Made by a program: the position numbers and the translations under genes. Shown here piece after piece: positions 18,323 to 26,498 of a stretch of 64,000 nt of DNA. The first letter of the stretch is position 1; each line of letters opens with the position of its first letter. The DNA comes from Seleniivibrio woodruffii (GTDB lineage: Bacteria; Chrysiogenota; Deferribacteres; Deferribacterales; Geovibrionaceae), in NCBI RefSeq assembly GCF_004339245.1, contig NZ_SMGG01000004.1, positions 186,001 to 250,000 on the forward strand, read 5' to 3'. The notes under the pieces are model-generated. The model was not told where the DNA came from, did no database searches, and saw nothing but the letters and a program-made list of their open reading frames with translations.

Positions 18323-20931
18323 TGTCCTTTCAGCCTCTCTATTGTCTCTTTAACTTTATTAAGTTTATCATCAATCTCGGCAAATTTCTCTTTATCCTTC
18401 TCAACGACCTCTGGACGGGCGTTTTTCAGATAGTTTTCGTTTTTCAGTTTGCCGCCGTAGATGCTGTGGTCTTTTTCCAGCTTCACCAGCTCTTTTTCAA
18501 GTTTCTGGATCTCTGCTTCAACATCCACAAGCCCCTCAAGGGAAACGTATACCTCGAAAGAGGGCGCAATGTTCTGCGATGCGTTGGGCACTGCGGAATC
18601 GGTCATTTCCAGAACCTCAAGCCTTGCAAGGTTCATGACCATATCCCTGTATTTTGCGAATGCCGTCTTGGTCAGCTCTCTGTCGGTCTTGACATAGGCT
18701 TTCAGCTGTTTGGACATGGATACGTTGTATTCGCCCCTGATGTTTCTGATAAGCCCGATAAGCTCGATTATCTCCTCCATCTCCGTCATTTCTTCGGAAT
18801 AGGCGAAGTCGAATTTTTCCCAGTCAGCGAGCATGATGGATTCTTTGTCAGTTACTAGCTTGTAGATGTACTCTGTCACAAACGGCATGAAGGGGTGCAT
18901 AAGCACCAGAGATTTTTCTATAACGTATGCCGCAACTGCGTATGCATCGTCACGCTTGGTCTCGTCGTATATTCTGGGCTTGATAAGCTCGATGTACCAG
19001 TCGCAGAACTTATGCCAGAAGAAATGGTAAACAGCCAGTGCCGCCTCGTTGAAGTCGTAGTTCTTAACGGCTTTCGAAACCTTTTCTTCGGTCTCTTTCA
19101 GGTTCTGCAGGATCCACTTGTCCTCAAGTGAGAGCCTGGTGTCGGCTGTGAATTTCTGACCGTTGTAGCCTGTTAGGATGAAACGGGATGCGTTCCATAT
19201 CTTGTTCACAAAACTGCGGTAGCCGTCGATTCTGGCTTCGTCCAGTTTGATATCTCTGCCCTGTGCCGCAAAGGCCGCAAGGGTGAAGCGGAATGCGTCC
19301 GCTCCGTATTTGTCTATCATTGTGAGGGGGTCGATAACGTTCCCCTTGGATTTACTCATTTTCTGGCCGTCTTTGTCACGGATGAGAGCGTGGAGGTAGA
19401 CCTCTTTAAAAGGTTCCTTGTCCATGAATTTGAGGCCGAACATCATCATTCTTGCCACCCAGAAGAACAGAATGTCAAATCCTGTGATGAGGGTGGATGT
19501 GGGGTAGAACTTTTGCAGTGTGTCGGTGTTCTCCGGCCAGCCCTGTGTGGAGAACGGCCACAGACCGGACGAGAACCATGTGTCCAGAACGTCCGTCTCC
19601 TGCTCAAGGTTTGTGCTGCCGCAGCGTGAGCATTTTTCGGGAGTCTCCTCCTCGACCATTATCTCTCCGCATTTGCAGTACCATGCGGGAATACGGTGTC
19701 CCCACCATATCTGTCTGGAGATGCACCAGTCACGGATGTCGTTCATCCAGTTGTAGAACGTCTTGTGCCATGTTTCGGGCTTGATAACTATCTGACCGGA
19801 CTGAACGGCGTTCACTGCGGCATTGGACATCTCTTTTATGTTCAGAAACCACTGGAGGCTTATTCTGGGTTCGATGACGGTTTTGCATCTGTAGCAGTGT
19901 CCGACCTTGTGCTGGTGGGTCTTTTTTGCAACGAAGAGGCCAAGCTCGGCAAGTCTTACGACCACCTGTTTGCGTGCTTCGAACCTGTCCAGACCGCAGA
20001 ACTCGCCGCCGTTCTCGTTGATTACGGCGTTCTCGTCCATGACGCTGACGTTCTCAAGGTTGTGCTTCATGCCCAGCAGGAAGTCGTTGGGGTCGTGGGC
20101 GGGTGTCACTTTCAGACAGCCTGTTCCGAAATCCATGTCGACGTATTCATCACCGATGATGGGTATCTCACGGTTGAGGATGGGCAGAACAACTGTCTTG
20201 CCGATGAGGTGCTTATATCTTTCGTCCTCAGGGTGAACGGCAACGGCCGTGTCGCCCAGCATTGTTTCGGGACGGGTTGTCGCAACCTCAAGTTTTATAT
20301 CTGTTCCCTTAACGGGGTAGTAGATGTGGTAAAATGCGCCGTCGATCTCCTCGTGTTCAACTTCGAGGTCGGAGAGGGCTGTGTGGCATCTGGGGCACCA
20401 GTTGACAATATAGTCGGATCGGTAGATAAGCCCCTCTTTGTAGAGCGATACGAACACCTTGCGGACTGCACGGCTGAGGCCTTCGTCCATTGTGAAGCGT
20501 TCTCTCTCCCAGTCGCATGCACAGCCGAGGCGTTTCAGCTGATTGATGATGGTTCCGCCGGACTGGGCTTTCCATTCCCAGACCCTTTCTATGAACTTTT
20601 CACGTCCCAGTTCATGACGGCTTGTGCCCTCGGAGGCCAGAAGACGCTCGACAACGTTCTGTGTGGCGATTCCTGCGTGGTCTGTTCCGGGCATCCACAT
20701 GGTTTCATAGCCGTTCAGCTTGTGGAAGCGGATCATTATGTCCTGCAGGGTGTTGTTCAGGGCGTGTCCCATGTGCAGAGAACCTGTTACGTTGGGGGGC
20801 GGAATGACTATGGAATAGGGCGGTTTTTTGCTGTGTTCGTCAGCATGAAAATAGCCTTTTTCGCTCCACTCGCCGTATAGTTCAGCTTCAAATTCAGAAG
20901 GATTAATTCGTGTAGGGTATTCTTTCTGCAT
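18316..20931 (-). CDS. valS: Valyl-tRNA synthetase
   Basis: 871 residues, the usual ValRS size. The class I signature HIGH appears as HMGH in PPNVTGSLHMGHALN. The KMSKS loop is intact near residue 523 (QKMSKSKGNVIDP). The editing (CP1) domain with TTRPETMLGDTAVAVHP and a Cys-rich zinc knuckle (WYCKCGE ... CSRCGS) lie between them, and the C-terminal end (about 800-871) is the coiled coil typical of ValRS (EAEIQKLEKELVKLEKD). It charges tRNA-Val and hydrolyses mischarged Thr-tRNA-Val. It is part of the leftward operon. Confidence 0.98.
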   Translation of the reverse strand: MQKEYPTRINPSEFEAELYGEWSEKGYFHADEHSKKPPYSIVIPPPNVTGSLHMGHALNNTLQDIMIRFHKLNGYETMWMPGTDHAGIATQNVVERLLASEGTSRHELGREKFIERVWEWKAQSGGTIINQLKRLGCACDWERERFTMDEGLSRAVRKVFVSLYKEGLIYRSDYIVNWCPRCHTALSDLEVEHEEIDGAFYHIYYPVKGTDIKLEVATTRPETMLGDTAVAVHPEDERYKHLIGKTVVLPILNREIPIIGDEYVDMDFGTGCLKVTPAHDPNDFLLGMKHNLENVSVMDENAVINENGGEFCGLDRFEARKQVVVRLAELGLFVAKKTHQHKVGHCYRCKTVIEPRISLQWFLNIKEMSNAAVNAVQSGQIVIKPETWHKTFYNWMNDIRDWCISRQIWWGHRIPAWYCKCGEIMVEEETPEKCSRCGSTNLEQETDVLDTWFSSGLWPFSTQGWPENTDTLQKFYPTSTLITGFDILFFWVARMMMFGLKFMDKEPFKEVYLHALIRDKDGQKMSKSKGNVIDPLTMIDKYGADAFRFTLAAFAAQGRDIKLDEARIDGYRSFVNKIWNASRFILTGYNGQKFTADTRLSLEDKWILQNLKETEEKVSKAVKNYDFNEAALAVYHFFWHKFCDWYIELIKPRIYDETKRDDAYAVAAYVIEKSLVLMHPFMPFVTEYIYKLVTDKESIMLADWEKFDFAYSEEMTEMEEIIELIGLIRNIRGEYNVSMSKQLKAYVKTDRELTKTAFAKYRDMVMNLARLEVLEMTDSAVPNASQNIAPSFEVYVSLEGLVDVEAEIQKLEKELVKLEKDHSIYGGKLKNENYLKNARPEVVEKDKEKFAEIDDKLNKVKETIERLKGQC

Positions 20932-20950
20932 TGGGAAGTGTCTCCGTTTA

Positions 20951-21223
20951 TTATGAAAGTTTAGATTTTTCGTCCGGTTTGCCCATGGCGGAATTGACCT
21001 TTTCGTTCAGGTCGAGAAGATATTTTTCCAGTGTAAGCAGTCTCAGCTTCTGGTTTTTCTTCTCGTATTCGCTAATTCCTATTTCGGCAAGCCTGTTGTA
21101 GGTATCCTCAATCTCCTGAAGTATGAGGTTCAGATCCTCAAGTCCGCTTTTCAGCATGACGATGCGCTGAAGCTCGTCCTCCGAAAGACTGCCCAACAGG
21201 TCAGTTGCGGAATCTTTTTTCAT
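20951..21223 (-). CDS. Small helical protein of unknown function
   Basis: About 90 residues from the ATG at 21223, which has GGTGA upstream; an ATG at 21253 would add ten residues but lacks a ribosome site. The sequence is mostly helix: LLGSLSEDELQRIVMLKSG, then EEIEDTY-like heptads and KLRLLTLEKYLLDLNEKV. I do not recognise a family. It overlaps the end of the upstream zinc-ribbon gene and is 19 bases from valS, so it is translated with the housekeeping operon. A regulatory or assembly-factor role is possible but not shown. Confidence 0.6.
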   Translation of the reverse strand: MKKDSATDLLGSLSEDELQRIVMLKSGLEDLNLILQEIEDTYNRLAEIGISEYEKKNQKLRLLTLEKYLLDLNEKVNSAMGKPDEKSKLS

Positions 21224-21422
21224 CAGTGTCACCGTAAATGTCGGCCTCTTCATCTATATCGTATTCCAGCTCGCCTTCGGGGATTATCTTGTCGAAGACC
21301 TCCGTGCAGAACTGGCACTCATAGTGGTGTATCACCCAGAGGGAGTTATCCACCATTATTTCGGTGGGTTCGAGTTCTTCGAGTCTTTTTTCGCCGCAGA
21401 AGGGGCAGATTTCAGGTTTCAT
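21201..21422 (-). CDS. Small CxxC zinc-ribbon-like protein
   Basis: 73 residues from the ATG at 21422, which overlaps the tsaE stop (TGATG); an upstream TTG is possible but unneeded. Two cysteine pairs, CPFC (ICPFCGEKR) and CQFC (YECQFCTEVF), are about 35 residues apart and should bind one zinc ion. The second half is strongly acidic (EGELEYDIDEEADIYGDTDE). No specific family is recognised. Its tight coupling to tsaE and the small helical gene suggests a conserved microcluster. Confidence 0.6.
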   Translation of the reverse strand: MKPEICPFCGEKRLEELEPTEIMVDNSLWVIHHYECQFCTEVFDKIIPEGELEYDIDEEADIYGDTDEKRFRN

Positions 21423-21841
21423 CAACAATTCAGCACCGCCGTAATTTCTCTTTTGTTTGTGTCCAGTACAGTTATATTTATTTCAATATATTTTTCAAGC
21501 TCATCGTGCAGATTAAATTTTTCCGCCCATTCAACAAAGCATGTGTCACCGGATTCCAGTATGCCGAAGAAGTCGATGTTCTCAAGCTCGTGGAAGCTGT
21601 TCAGCCTGTAAAGGTCGAAATGGCGGATGGTTATGTCGCCGTCATACTGCTGGTGCAGGGTGAAGGTCGGACTGGATGCGGGCGTGCAGTTGAAATGCTC
21701 CGCAATGCACTTTACAAAAAAGGTTTTGCCTGCGCCAAGAGTTCCGTTCAGCAGAACGACCTTTCCTTTCAGAAACTCCGCCGCCTCTTCGGCAAACTTT
21801 TTTGTGTCCTCTTCGCTCTCAAGAATTCTGTTCCAGTTCAT
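21422..21841 (-). CDS. tsaE: tRNA threonylcarbamoyladenosine biosynthesis ATPase TsaE
   Basis: 139 residues, normal for TsaE. Walker A is GTLGAGKT (residues 33-40). The PTFTLHQQY strand and the HFDLYRLNSFHELENIDFF block are the family signatures, the latter carrying the Walker B-like Asp. EWAEKF follows. TsaE works with TsaB and TsaD to transfer the threonylcarbamoyl group to A37 of ANN-decoding tRNAs. Its ATG lies inside the end of nnr (23-base overlap), a common nnr-tsaE pairing in bacteria. Confidence 0.95.
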   Translation of the reverse strand: MNWNRILESEEDTKKFAEEAAEFLKGKVVLLNGTLGAGKTFFVKCIAEHFNCTPASSPTFTLHQQYDGDITIRHFDLYRLNSFHELENIDFFGILESGDTCFVEWAEKFNLHDELEKYIEINITVLDTNKREITAVLNC

Positions 21842-23333
21842 CCAGCACTTTCCCGACAGTGTTTATTATGTCCGTGGTGAGCACGGTCTTTTCGTTCATG
21901 GTCTCAAGCACCAGTTCCGCCGCACGGCCGAGGGTGAAACTGCCCAGCATGCATGCGAAATCCAGATCGAATCCCTGCGCCGCAAAGCCTGTTATAAGCC
22001 CTGTCAGACAGTCGCCGCTGCCGCCCTTGCTGAGAGCGGGTGAGCCGGAGATGTCGACAAAAACAAGTCCGTTGGGCAGGGCAATTAGGGTGTCGGCGGA
22101 TTTCTGCACAAGGATTATTCCCGTTTCGGAGGCGAATTTTCTTGCCAGATTAAGCCTGTCTCTGTTCACTTCATCGGTCGTAAGCTTCAGGAGCCTTGCA
22201 AACTCGCCTATGTGGGGAGTTATGGCGCATCTGCCTGAGAGTTTTTTATAATGCTTCTGCTGAAGCAGGTTTATTCCGTCTGCATCTATTAACAGCGGAA
22301 GGTCTGTATTCTCGATTATATGGTCAAGGAACTCTGCCGTTTCAGGGTTCGTACCGATTCCCATGCCTATTGAGGCAACTGTTTTGCCTTTCAGAAACTC
22401 CGCCAGTCTGTCCGCACCGTTGGCGGTGAAGATGCCGGAAATCCCCACAGGGAAAGTCATTATTTCAGGGTTGGCGTTCTCGGCGGCGGCAAGTATGCCT
22501 GCCGGAACTGCCGAGGTTGTCAGCCCCGCACCGCAGACTGCACATGCACGGGATGCCATGAGCACTGCGCCGGATTTGCCGGCACTTCCGCCTATGACCA
22601 CCGCATGACCGAAATGCCCTTTGTGGCTGTCCGGTTCCCTGGGGGTGATGGCGGGCAGGTTGTCCGGTGTTAAAAGGAATGTGTCGCAGCCCGAAATTGC
22701 GAAATCGGGGATGGATATATCCGCAATGATAACCTCGCCGCAGAGCTTTCGGGCGGGATACATCACATGGGGATATTTCGGACGGGCGAATGTTACCGTA
22801 AGGTCGGCATCAGCGGCCGTGCCTTCGACAAGCCATGAGTCGCCTGAAAGTCCGCTGGGGATGTCAACGGATGCGATATATTCGGCGGAAAGGTTCATGC
22901 TGTAGACCAGCTCCTCATAGAAGCCTTCCAGAGGGCGTTTCAGCCCTGTGCCGAACAGTGCGTCCACCGTGACGTCATATCCCTCGAATGAGGGTATTTC
23001 GTCTTCTGTGACCGTGAAAACGTTTATAGGATAGTTTTTCAGTATGTTCAGGTTGGTGAGTGCGTCCCCTTTAAGTTTTTCGGGGTCGCAGGCAAGATAT
23101 ACGTCGGTATGTATTCCTGCGTTGGTGAGATGTCTCGCCGCCGCCAGTCCGTCGCCGCCGTTATTTCCGCATCCGCAGACCACCGCCGCCGATGTCATTT
23201 CCGGCTGTTTCTCAAGCAGTATGCGGACGAAAGCCCCCGCCGCATTCTCCATCAGCACCGCAGAGGGTATCCCTATGGTGTTAATGGTAAAGCTGTCGGC
23301 CTCGGCCATCTGTGCGGAGCTTAGTATCTCCAT
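21819..23333 (-). CDS. nnr: Bifunctional NAD(P)H-hydrate repair enzyme Nnr
   Basis: 504 residues from the ATG at 23333 (MEILSSAQMAEADS), the usual start of the family, one base from the stop of the Trm112-like gene. The N-terminal YjeF_N epimerase domain shows CGCGNNGGDGLAAARHL and VDALFGTGLKRPL. The C-terminal ribokinase-like dehydratase domain shows GSAGKSGAVLMASRA, TPHIGEFARLL and the GSGDCLTGLITG nucleotide loop. Together they convert R- and S-NADHX/NADPHX back to NAD(P)H. It is co-transcribed with tsaE. Confidence 0.95.
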   Translation of the reverse strand: MEILSSAQMAEADSFTINTIGIPSAVLMENAAGAFVRILLEKQPEMTSAAVVCGCGNNGGDGLAAARHLTNAGIHTDVYLACDPEKLKGDALTNLNILKNYPINVFTVTEDEIPSFEGYDVTVDALFGTGLKRPLEGFYEELVYSMNLSAEYIASVDIPSGLSGDSWLVEGTAADADLTVTFARPKYPHVMYPARKLCGEVIIADISIPDFAISGCDTFLLTPDNLPAITPREPDSHKGHFGHAVVIGGSAGKSGAVLMASRACAVCGAGLTTSAVPAGILAAAENANPEIMTFPVGISGIFTANGADRLAEFLKGKTVASIGMGIGTNPETAEFLDHIIENTDLPLLIDADGINLLQQKHYKKLSGRCAITPHIGEFARLLKLTTDEVNRDRLNLARKFASETGIILVQKSADTLIALPNGLVFVDISGSPALSKGGSGDCLTGLITGFAAQGFDLDFACMLGSFTLGRAAELVLETMNEKTVLTTDIINTVGKVLDELEQNS

Positions 23334-23334
23334 A

Positions 23335-23517
23335 TCAGTATCCGCCTGTGTCTTCCACCTGTTTTGCTTCGTCAATGAGCATAACGGGGATATCCTCACG
23401 GATGTCGTACAGCAGTTTGCATGTGTCGCAGACTATGTATTTCCCGTCTTTCGATTCTCTGACTTTCTGCTTGCATTTCGGACATGCCAAAACATCAAGA
23501 AGCTCTTTCTTTATCAT
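23335..23517 (-). CDS. Trm112-like small zinc protein (UPF0434/YcaR family)
   Basis: 60 residues from the ATG at 23517 (MIKKELLDVLACPKCK). Four cysteines at 12, 15, 30 and 33 (CPKC ... CDTC) form the zinc site, followed by LLYDIREDIPVMLIDEAKQV, the conserved YPIRDGIPVML-like motif of the family. In eukaryotes and archaea Trm112 activates methyltransferases; the bacterial protein is poorly characterised. It is the first gene of the ten-gene leftward run ending in rsmI. A longer frame upstream crosses AT-rich non-coding DNA and is rejected. Confidence 0.85.
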   Translation of the reverse strand: MIKKELLDVLACPKCKQKVRESKDGKYIVCDTCKLLYDIREDIPVMLIDEAKQVEDTGGY

Positions 23518-23629
23518 AGCGTCACCTGAAAATTTATGTTCGTAAAAACAATTTAAAACATATCGCCGATAAATACAAGGAAAGGAATAGCAATTATTGA
23601 AGAATGAGACGGCTGTATAGGATGTGGGA

Positions 23630-23752
23630 CGTATAAGCGTCATTCTGAGGCTTTAGCCGAAGAATCTCAATCGTGAGACTCTTCGCTATTGCTCACTAGC
23701 CGAAGGCTGTATGAGTCCATTTCTGATTAATTGTCGAATAGAGTGACTATTT
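23630..23752. repeat. Dispersed intergenic repeat copy
   Basis: The gap between the Trm112-like gene and the GGDEF-EAL gene contains CATTCTGAGGCTTTAGCCGAAGAATCTC and later GAGACTCTTCGCTATTGCTCA, AGCCGAAGGCTGT and TAATTGTCGAATAGAGTGAC (each shown in part in other gaps). These words recur near 27900-28400 and 38515-38596. No gene is visible in the gap. Confidence 0.6.
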
Positions 23753-23753
23753 G

Positions 23754-25472
23754 TTACAGCAGTTCCACTTCCGGCTTACCGAAATAATACCCCTGAACGT
23801 AGTCCACGCCCATATTTTTCATCAGGGTGTATATCTCCTCGGATGAAACAAATTCGCCGATGGTCTTAATTCCCGCTCTGTTGCACATGCTGACTATGGT
23901 CTCCGTAAGCAGGCGGGCACGCTTTGACTCAAGGATCTGGCGTGTGATGGAACCGTCTATTTTAAGGAAATCCGGCTGGAGCGACAGGATGTACATGAAG
24001 TTGGAATAGCCCGTGCCGAAATCATCGATGGCGATGAGGCAGCCCTCCTGCTTCGCCTGACTGACGAACGCCGCAAGTTCGCTGAGGTTGTCCATACCCT
24101 CGGATTCGGTTATCTCAATGGTTATCCGCCCCTGAAGACTGTATTGCCTGATGGCGGAGAACAGTTTCTGGTGAATTTTCGTGTTCAGCACATCCTCTTT
24201 GTCGAAGTTGAACGAGATGCGCTTGTCGTTATCCTTAATCTTTTCCAGTGTCTTTGTCAGCATTATGGAAGAGAGGTCGTTGTACATTTTAAGCTGTTTT
24301 GAAAGCTCCAGAAAGCACAGCGGCGGGATGAACTTGCCGTTTTCATCCTGAATGCGGATGAGTGCTTCATGTTTGAATATCCTGCCTGTGCTTGTCTCGG
24401 CTATGGGCTGAAAGTGGGGTACGACCCTGTCCAGCTTAACAGCGTCACGCAGTGCGGTCGTGTATTGTATTGTCTCACGCATCTGCTCGGCCACCTGATG
24501 CACCTCGGAATAGGTGGTCAGGCTTCGTTTGTTCTTTCTGGCCTGTTTCAGAGCCATTCCCGCTTTGACCAGCGGGTTGTCGTGTCCCAGAGCGGTTCCG
24601 CATGTCAGGCTGAGGGTGATCTCGTTTCCTTTATGGGTGAAGCGGTACTCGGTTATATAGTGCATTATCTGACGGATTATGTGATTGAACTCTTCAACAT
24701 TTTCAATGTTGTCCGCCAGAACAGCAAACTCGTCGCCGCTGAGCCTGTAGGCGGTCATGGAGAAATCCATACGGCTTTTAAGCAGTTTTGCAAAATCCTT
24801 GAGGATCTCGTCCCCCGCCTCAAGCCCGTAGAAAGTGTTTATGGTGCTGAAAGCATCAATGTTTATTATGGCCAGAGCAGGTTCTTTTATCTTTTCGATA
24901 TCCAGACGCATCTTTGTTCTGTTGGGGAAGCCTGTCAGCGGATCGGTGTACTGCTTGCGTATCTGTTCCTGCTGTTTGAAGAGCTCTGTCAGGTCTTTGC
25001 GGATTGAGAGATATTCGGTTATGCGGTTGTTGTCGTCTTTTATGGGAACAACGGAGGATTCCAGATAGACAGTGTGTCCGTCTTTGGCCTTGTTCATCAG
25101 CATACCCGACCATATCTGACCCTCCTGCAGAGTCTGAAACATTATTTCATAGGTTTCCTGAGGGGTGTCAGGGTGGGTTAGTATGTCGTATCGGTTGCCT
25201 ACTATTTCGTCGAACTCGAAGCCCACGGCGTTCAGATAGGCACGGTTTATATATTTCATGACACCTGTGGTGTCCATCACACACATAAGGTTTGATGCAT
25301 CGACCCCGCTTAAATACTGCTGTATCCTTGCGTTCGCAGCCTTCAGCTTGCGGTTGGCCTCGGCCATCTTTCTTTTTTGTTTGATAAAATAGAGGGTGAA
25401 AAGGAGCGCAGAGATAAGTTGCGATAAGACAAGAAACACCAGTACTGCGCTTAAGGATAGCAATTCAGTCAT
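23754..25472 (-). CDS. Membrane PAS-GGDEF-EAL c-di-GMP signalling protein
   Basis: 572 residues. One N-terminal membrane segment (about 5-28) leads to a PAS domain (residues about 45-160, CVMDTTGVMKYINRAYL). A GGDEF domain (about 175-330) follows whose signature is SGDEF (RLSGDEFAVLADN), one change from the consensus. I see no RxxD inhibitory site. The EAL domain (about 345-572) has HEALIR, the Asn in FNFD, EITESEG, IAIDDFGTGYSN, FLKIDGS, a Glu in TIGEFVSS and VDYVQGYYFGKP, so phosphodiesterase residues look complete. It likely degrades, and may also make, cyclic di-GMP in response to a PAS-sensed signal. Confidence 0.9.
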   Translation of the reverse strand: MTELLSLSAVLVFLVLSQLISALLFTLYFIKQKRKMAEANRKLKAANARIQQYLSGVDASNLMCVMDTTGVMKYINRAYLNAVGFEFDEIVGNRYDILTHPDTPQETYEIMFQTLQEGQIWSGMLMNKAKDGHTVYLESSVVPIKDDNNRITEYLSIRKDLTELFKQQEQIRKQYTDPLTGFPNRTKMRLDIEKIKEPALAIINIDAFSTINTFYGLEAGDEILKDFAKLLKSRMDFSMTAYRLSGDEFAVLADNIENVEEFNHIIRQIMHYITEYRFTHKGNEITLSLTCGTALGHDNPLVKAGMALKQARKNKRSLTTYSEVHQVAEQMRETIQYTTALRDAVKLDRVVPHFQPIAETSTGRIFKHEALIRIQDENGKFIPPLCFLELSKQLKMYNDLSSIMLTKTLEKIKDNDKRISFNFDKEDVLNTKIHQKLFSAIRQYSLQGRITIEITESEGMDNLSELAAFVSQAKQEGCLIAIDDFGTGYSNFMYILSLQPDFLKIDGSITRQILESKRARLLTETIVSMCNRAGIKTIGEFVSSEEIYTLMKNMGVDYVQGYYFGKPEVELL

Positions 25473-25574
25473 TATGTCTCCGGGCCGGGCGTTTGCCAGT
25501 AAAATTAAATAAGTGGTAACTTAGCTTATTGTTATGATATATTATATTTTTATCGACAAAGTAAAGAGTTAAAT

Positions 25575-26498
25575 ATGACGGAAACGGACAAAAAAAGACT
25601 TTTTTACTCTCTTAGCGACTATCTGAAGGAGAGATTCGGCCAAAAAGTGCGCAAGGTCACTGTTGACGCAGGGTTCACCTGCCCTAACAGGGACGGGCTT
25701 AAAGGCACCGACGGCTGTATATACTGCAATGTAGATTCGTTCGTAATGGCTTCCGAGTCCGACATATCCTGTCAGGTGAGGGAGAGGACGGCAAAACTCC
25801 GCACTCAGGGCATAGAAAGATTTATCGTATATTTTCAATCATACTCAAACACTTATGCAGATATCGAAACCATCAGGCGGCGGGTTGAGCTTGCCCTTGT
25901 GGATGAAGGTATAGTCTCAATATACATCGGCACACGTCCGGACGTTATCGATGCCGAAAAACTCGCCTATTTTGCAGAGCTGAACAAAAAATACGAGGTC
26001 ATGCTGGAATACGGACTTCAGTCCGCCAACGACAACACTCTCAGGGTGATAAACAGAGGCCACTCCGCCGCCGATTTTGCAGAGGCGGTGAGGCTTACGA
26101 AATCTTTCAGAATAAAAACCTGCGCCCATATAATCTTCGGACTTCCCGGGGACACCCGTGAGGACATGATGCGCTCTGTGGATCTTTGTGTCGGGCTGGG
26201 TGTGGATTCCATAAAGTTTCACCATCTGCATGTGGTTCGCAATACGCCCCTTGCGGAAATGTATTACGCCGGCAGGGTCGATCTGCTCAGTGAGCAGGCA
26301 TACATCGAGATTCTGGCCGAGGCCATTGGCCGCATGAAGCCTGACATGGTTGTGTCCAGACTGGTGGGGGATGCCGCACAGGGAACACTGATAGCGCCCA
26401 TGTGGCCGGAGGACAAATCCGGATTCACCCGCAAGCTGACGGCATACATGGAAGAGAAGGGCATCTGGCAGGGGTGCAGAATTGTACATTCAGTATGA
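25575..26498 (+). CDS. Radical SAM protein, YhcC family
   Basis: 307 residues. The iron-sulfur motif has the spaced form of the YhcC/TIGR01212 family: C in FTCPNRDG, then GCIYCN, giving three cysteines for the 4Fe-4S cluster. Also seen are YFQSYSNTYAD, IGTRPDVID, LEYGLQSAND, HIIFGLPGDTREDM and KFHHLHVVRNTPLA, all family-typical. The physiological substrate of YhcC proteins is not established to my knowledge. It overlaps the cardiolipin synthase start by 17 bases, so the two are probably co-transcribed. Confidence 0.9.
   Translation: MTETDKKRLFYSLSDYLKERFGQKVRKVTVDAGFTCPNRDGLKGTDGCIYCNVDSFVMASESDISCQVRERTAKLRTQGIERFIVYFQSYSNTYADIETIRRRVELALVDEGIVSIYIGTRPDVIDAEKLAYFAELNKKYEVMLEYGLQSANDNTLRVINRGHSAADFAEAVRLTKSFRIKTCAHIIFGLPGDTREDMMRSVDLCVGLGVDSIKFHHLHVVRNTPLAEMYYAGRVDLLSEQAYIEILAEAIGRMKPDMVVSRLVGDAAQGTLIAPMWPEDKSGFTRKLTAYMEEKGIWQGCRIVHSV

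Noticed and set aside
19696-20880. Long open frame of 394 codons on the plus strand
   Set aside because: It lies wholly antisense to valS, has no ribosome site and no recognisable domain. Long antisense frames are common opposite well-expressed, codon-biased genes.
23518-23643. N-terminal extension of the Trm112-like protein
   Set aside because: The extra 42 residues come from AT-rich gap sequence without family similarity; the ATG at 23517 matches the known start of the family.
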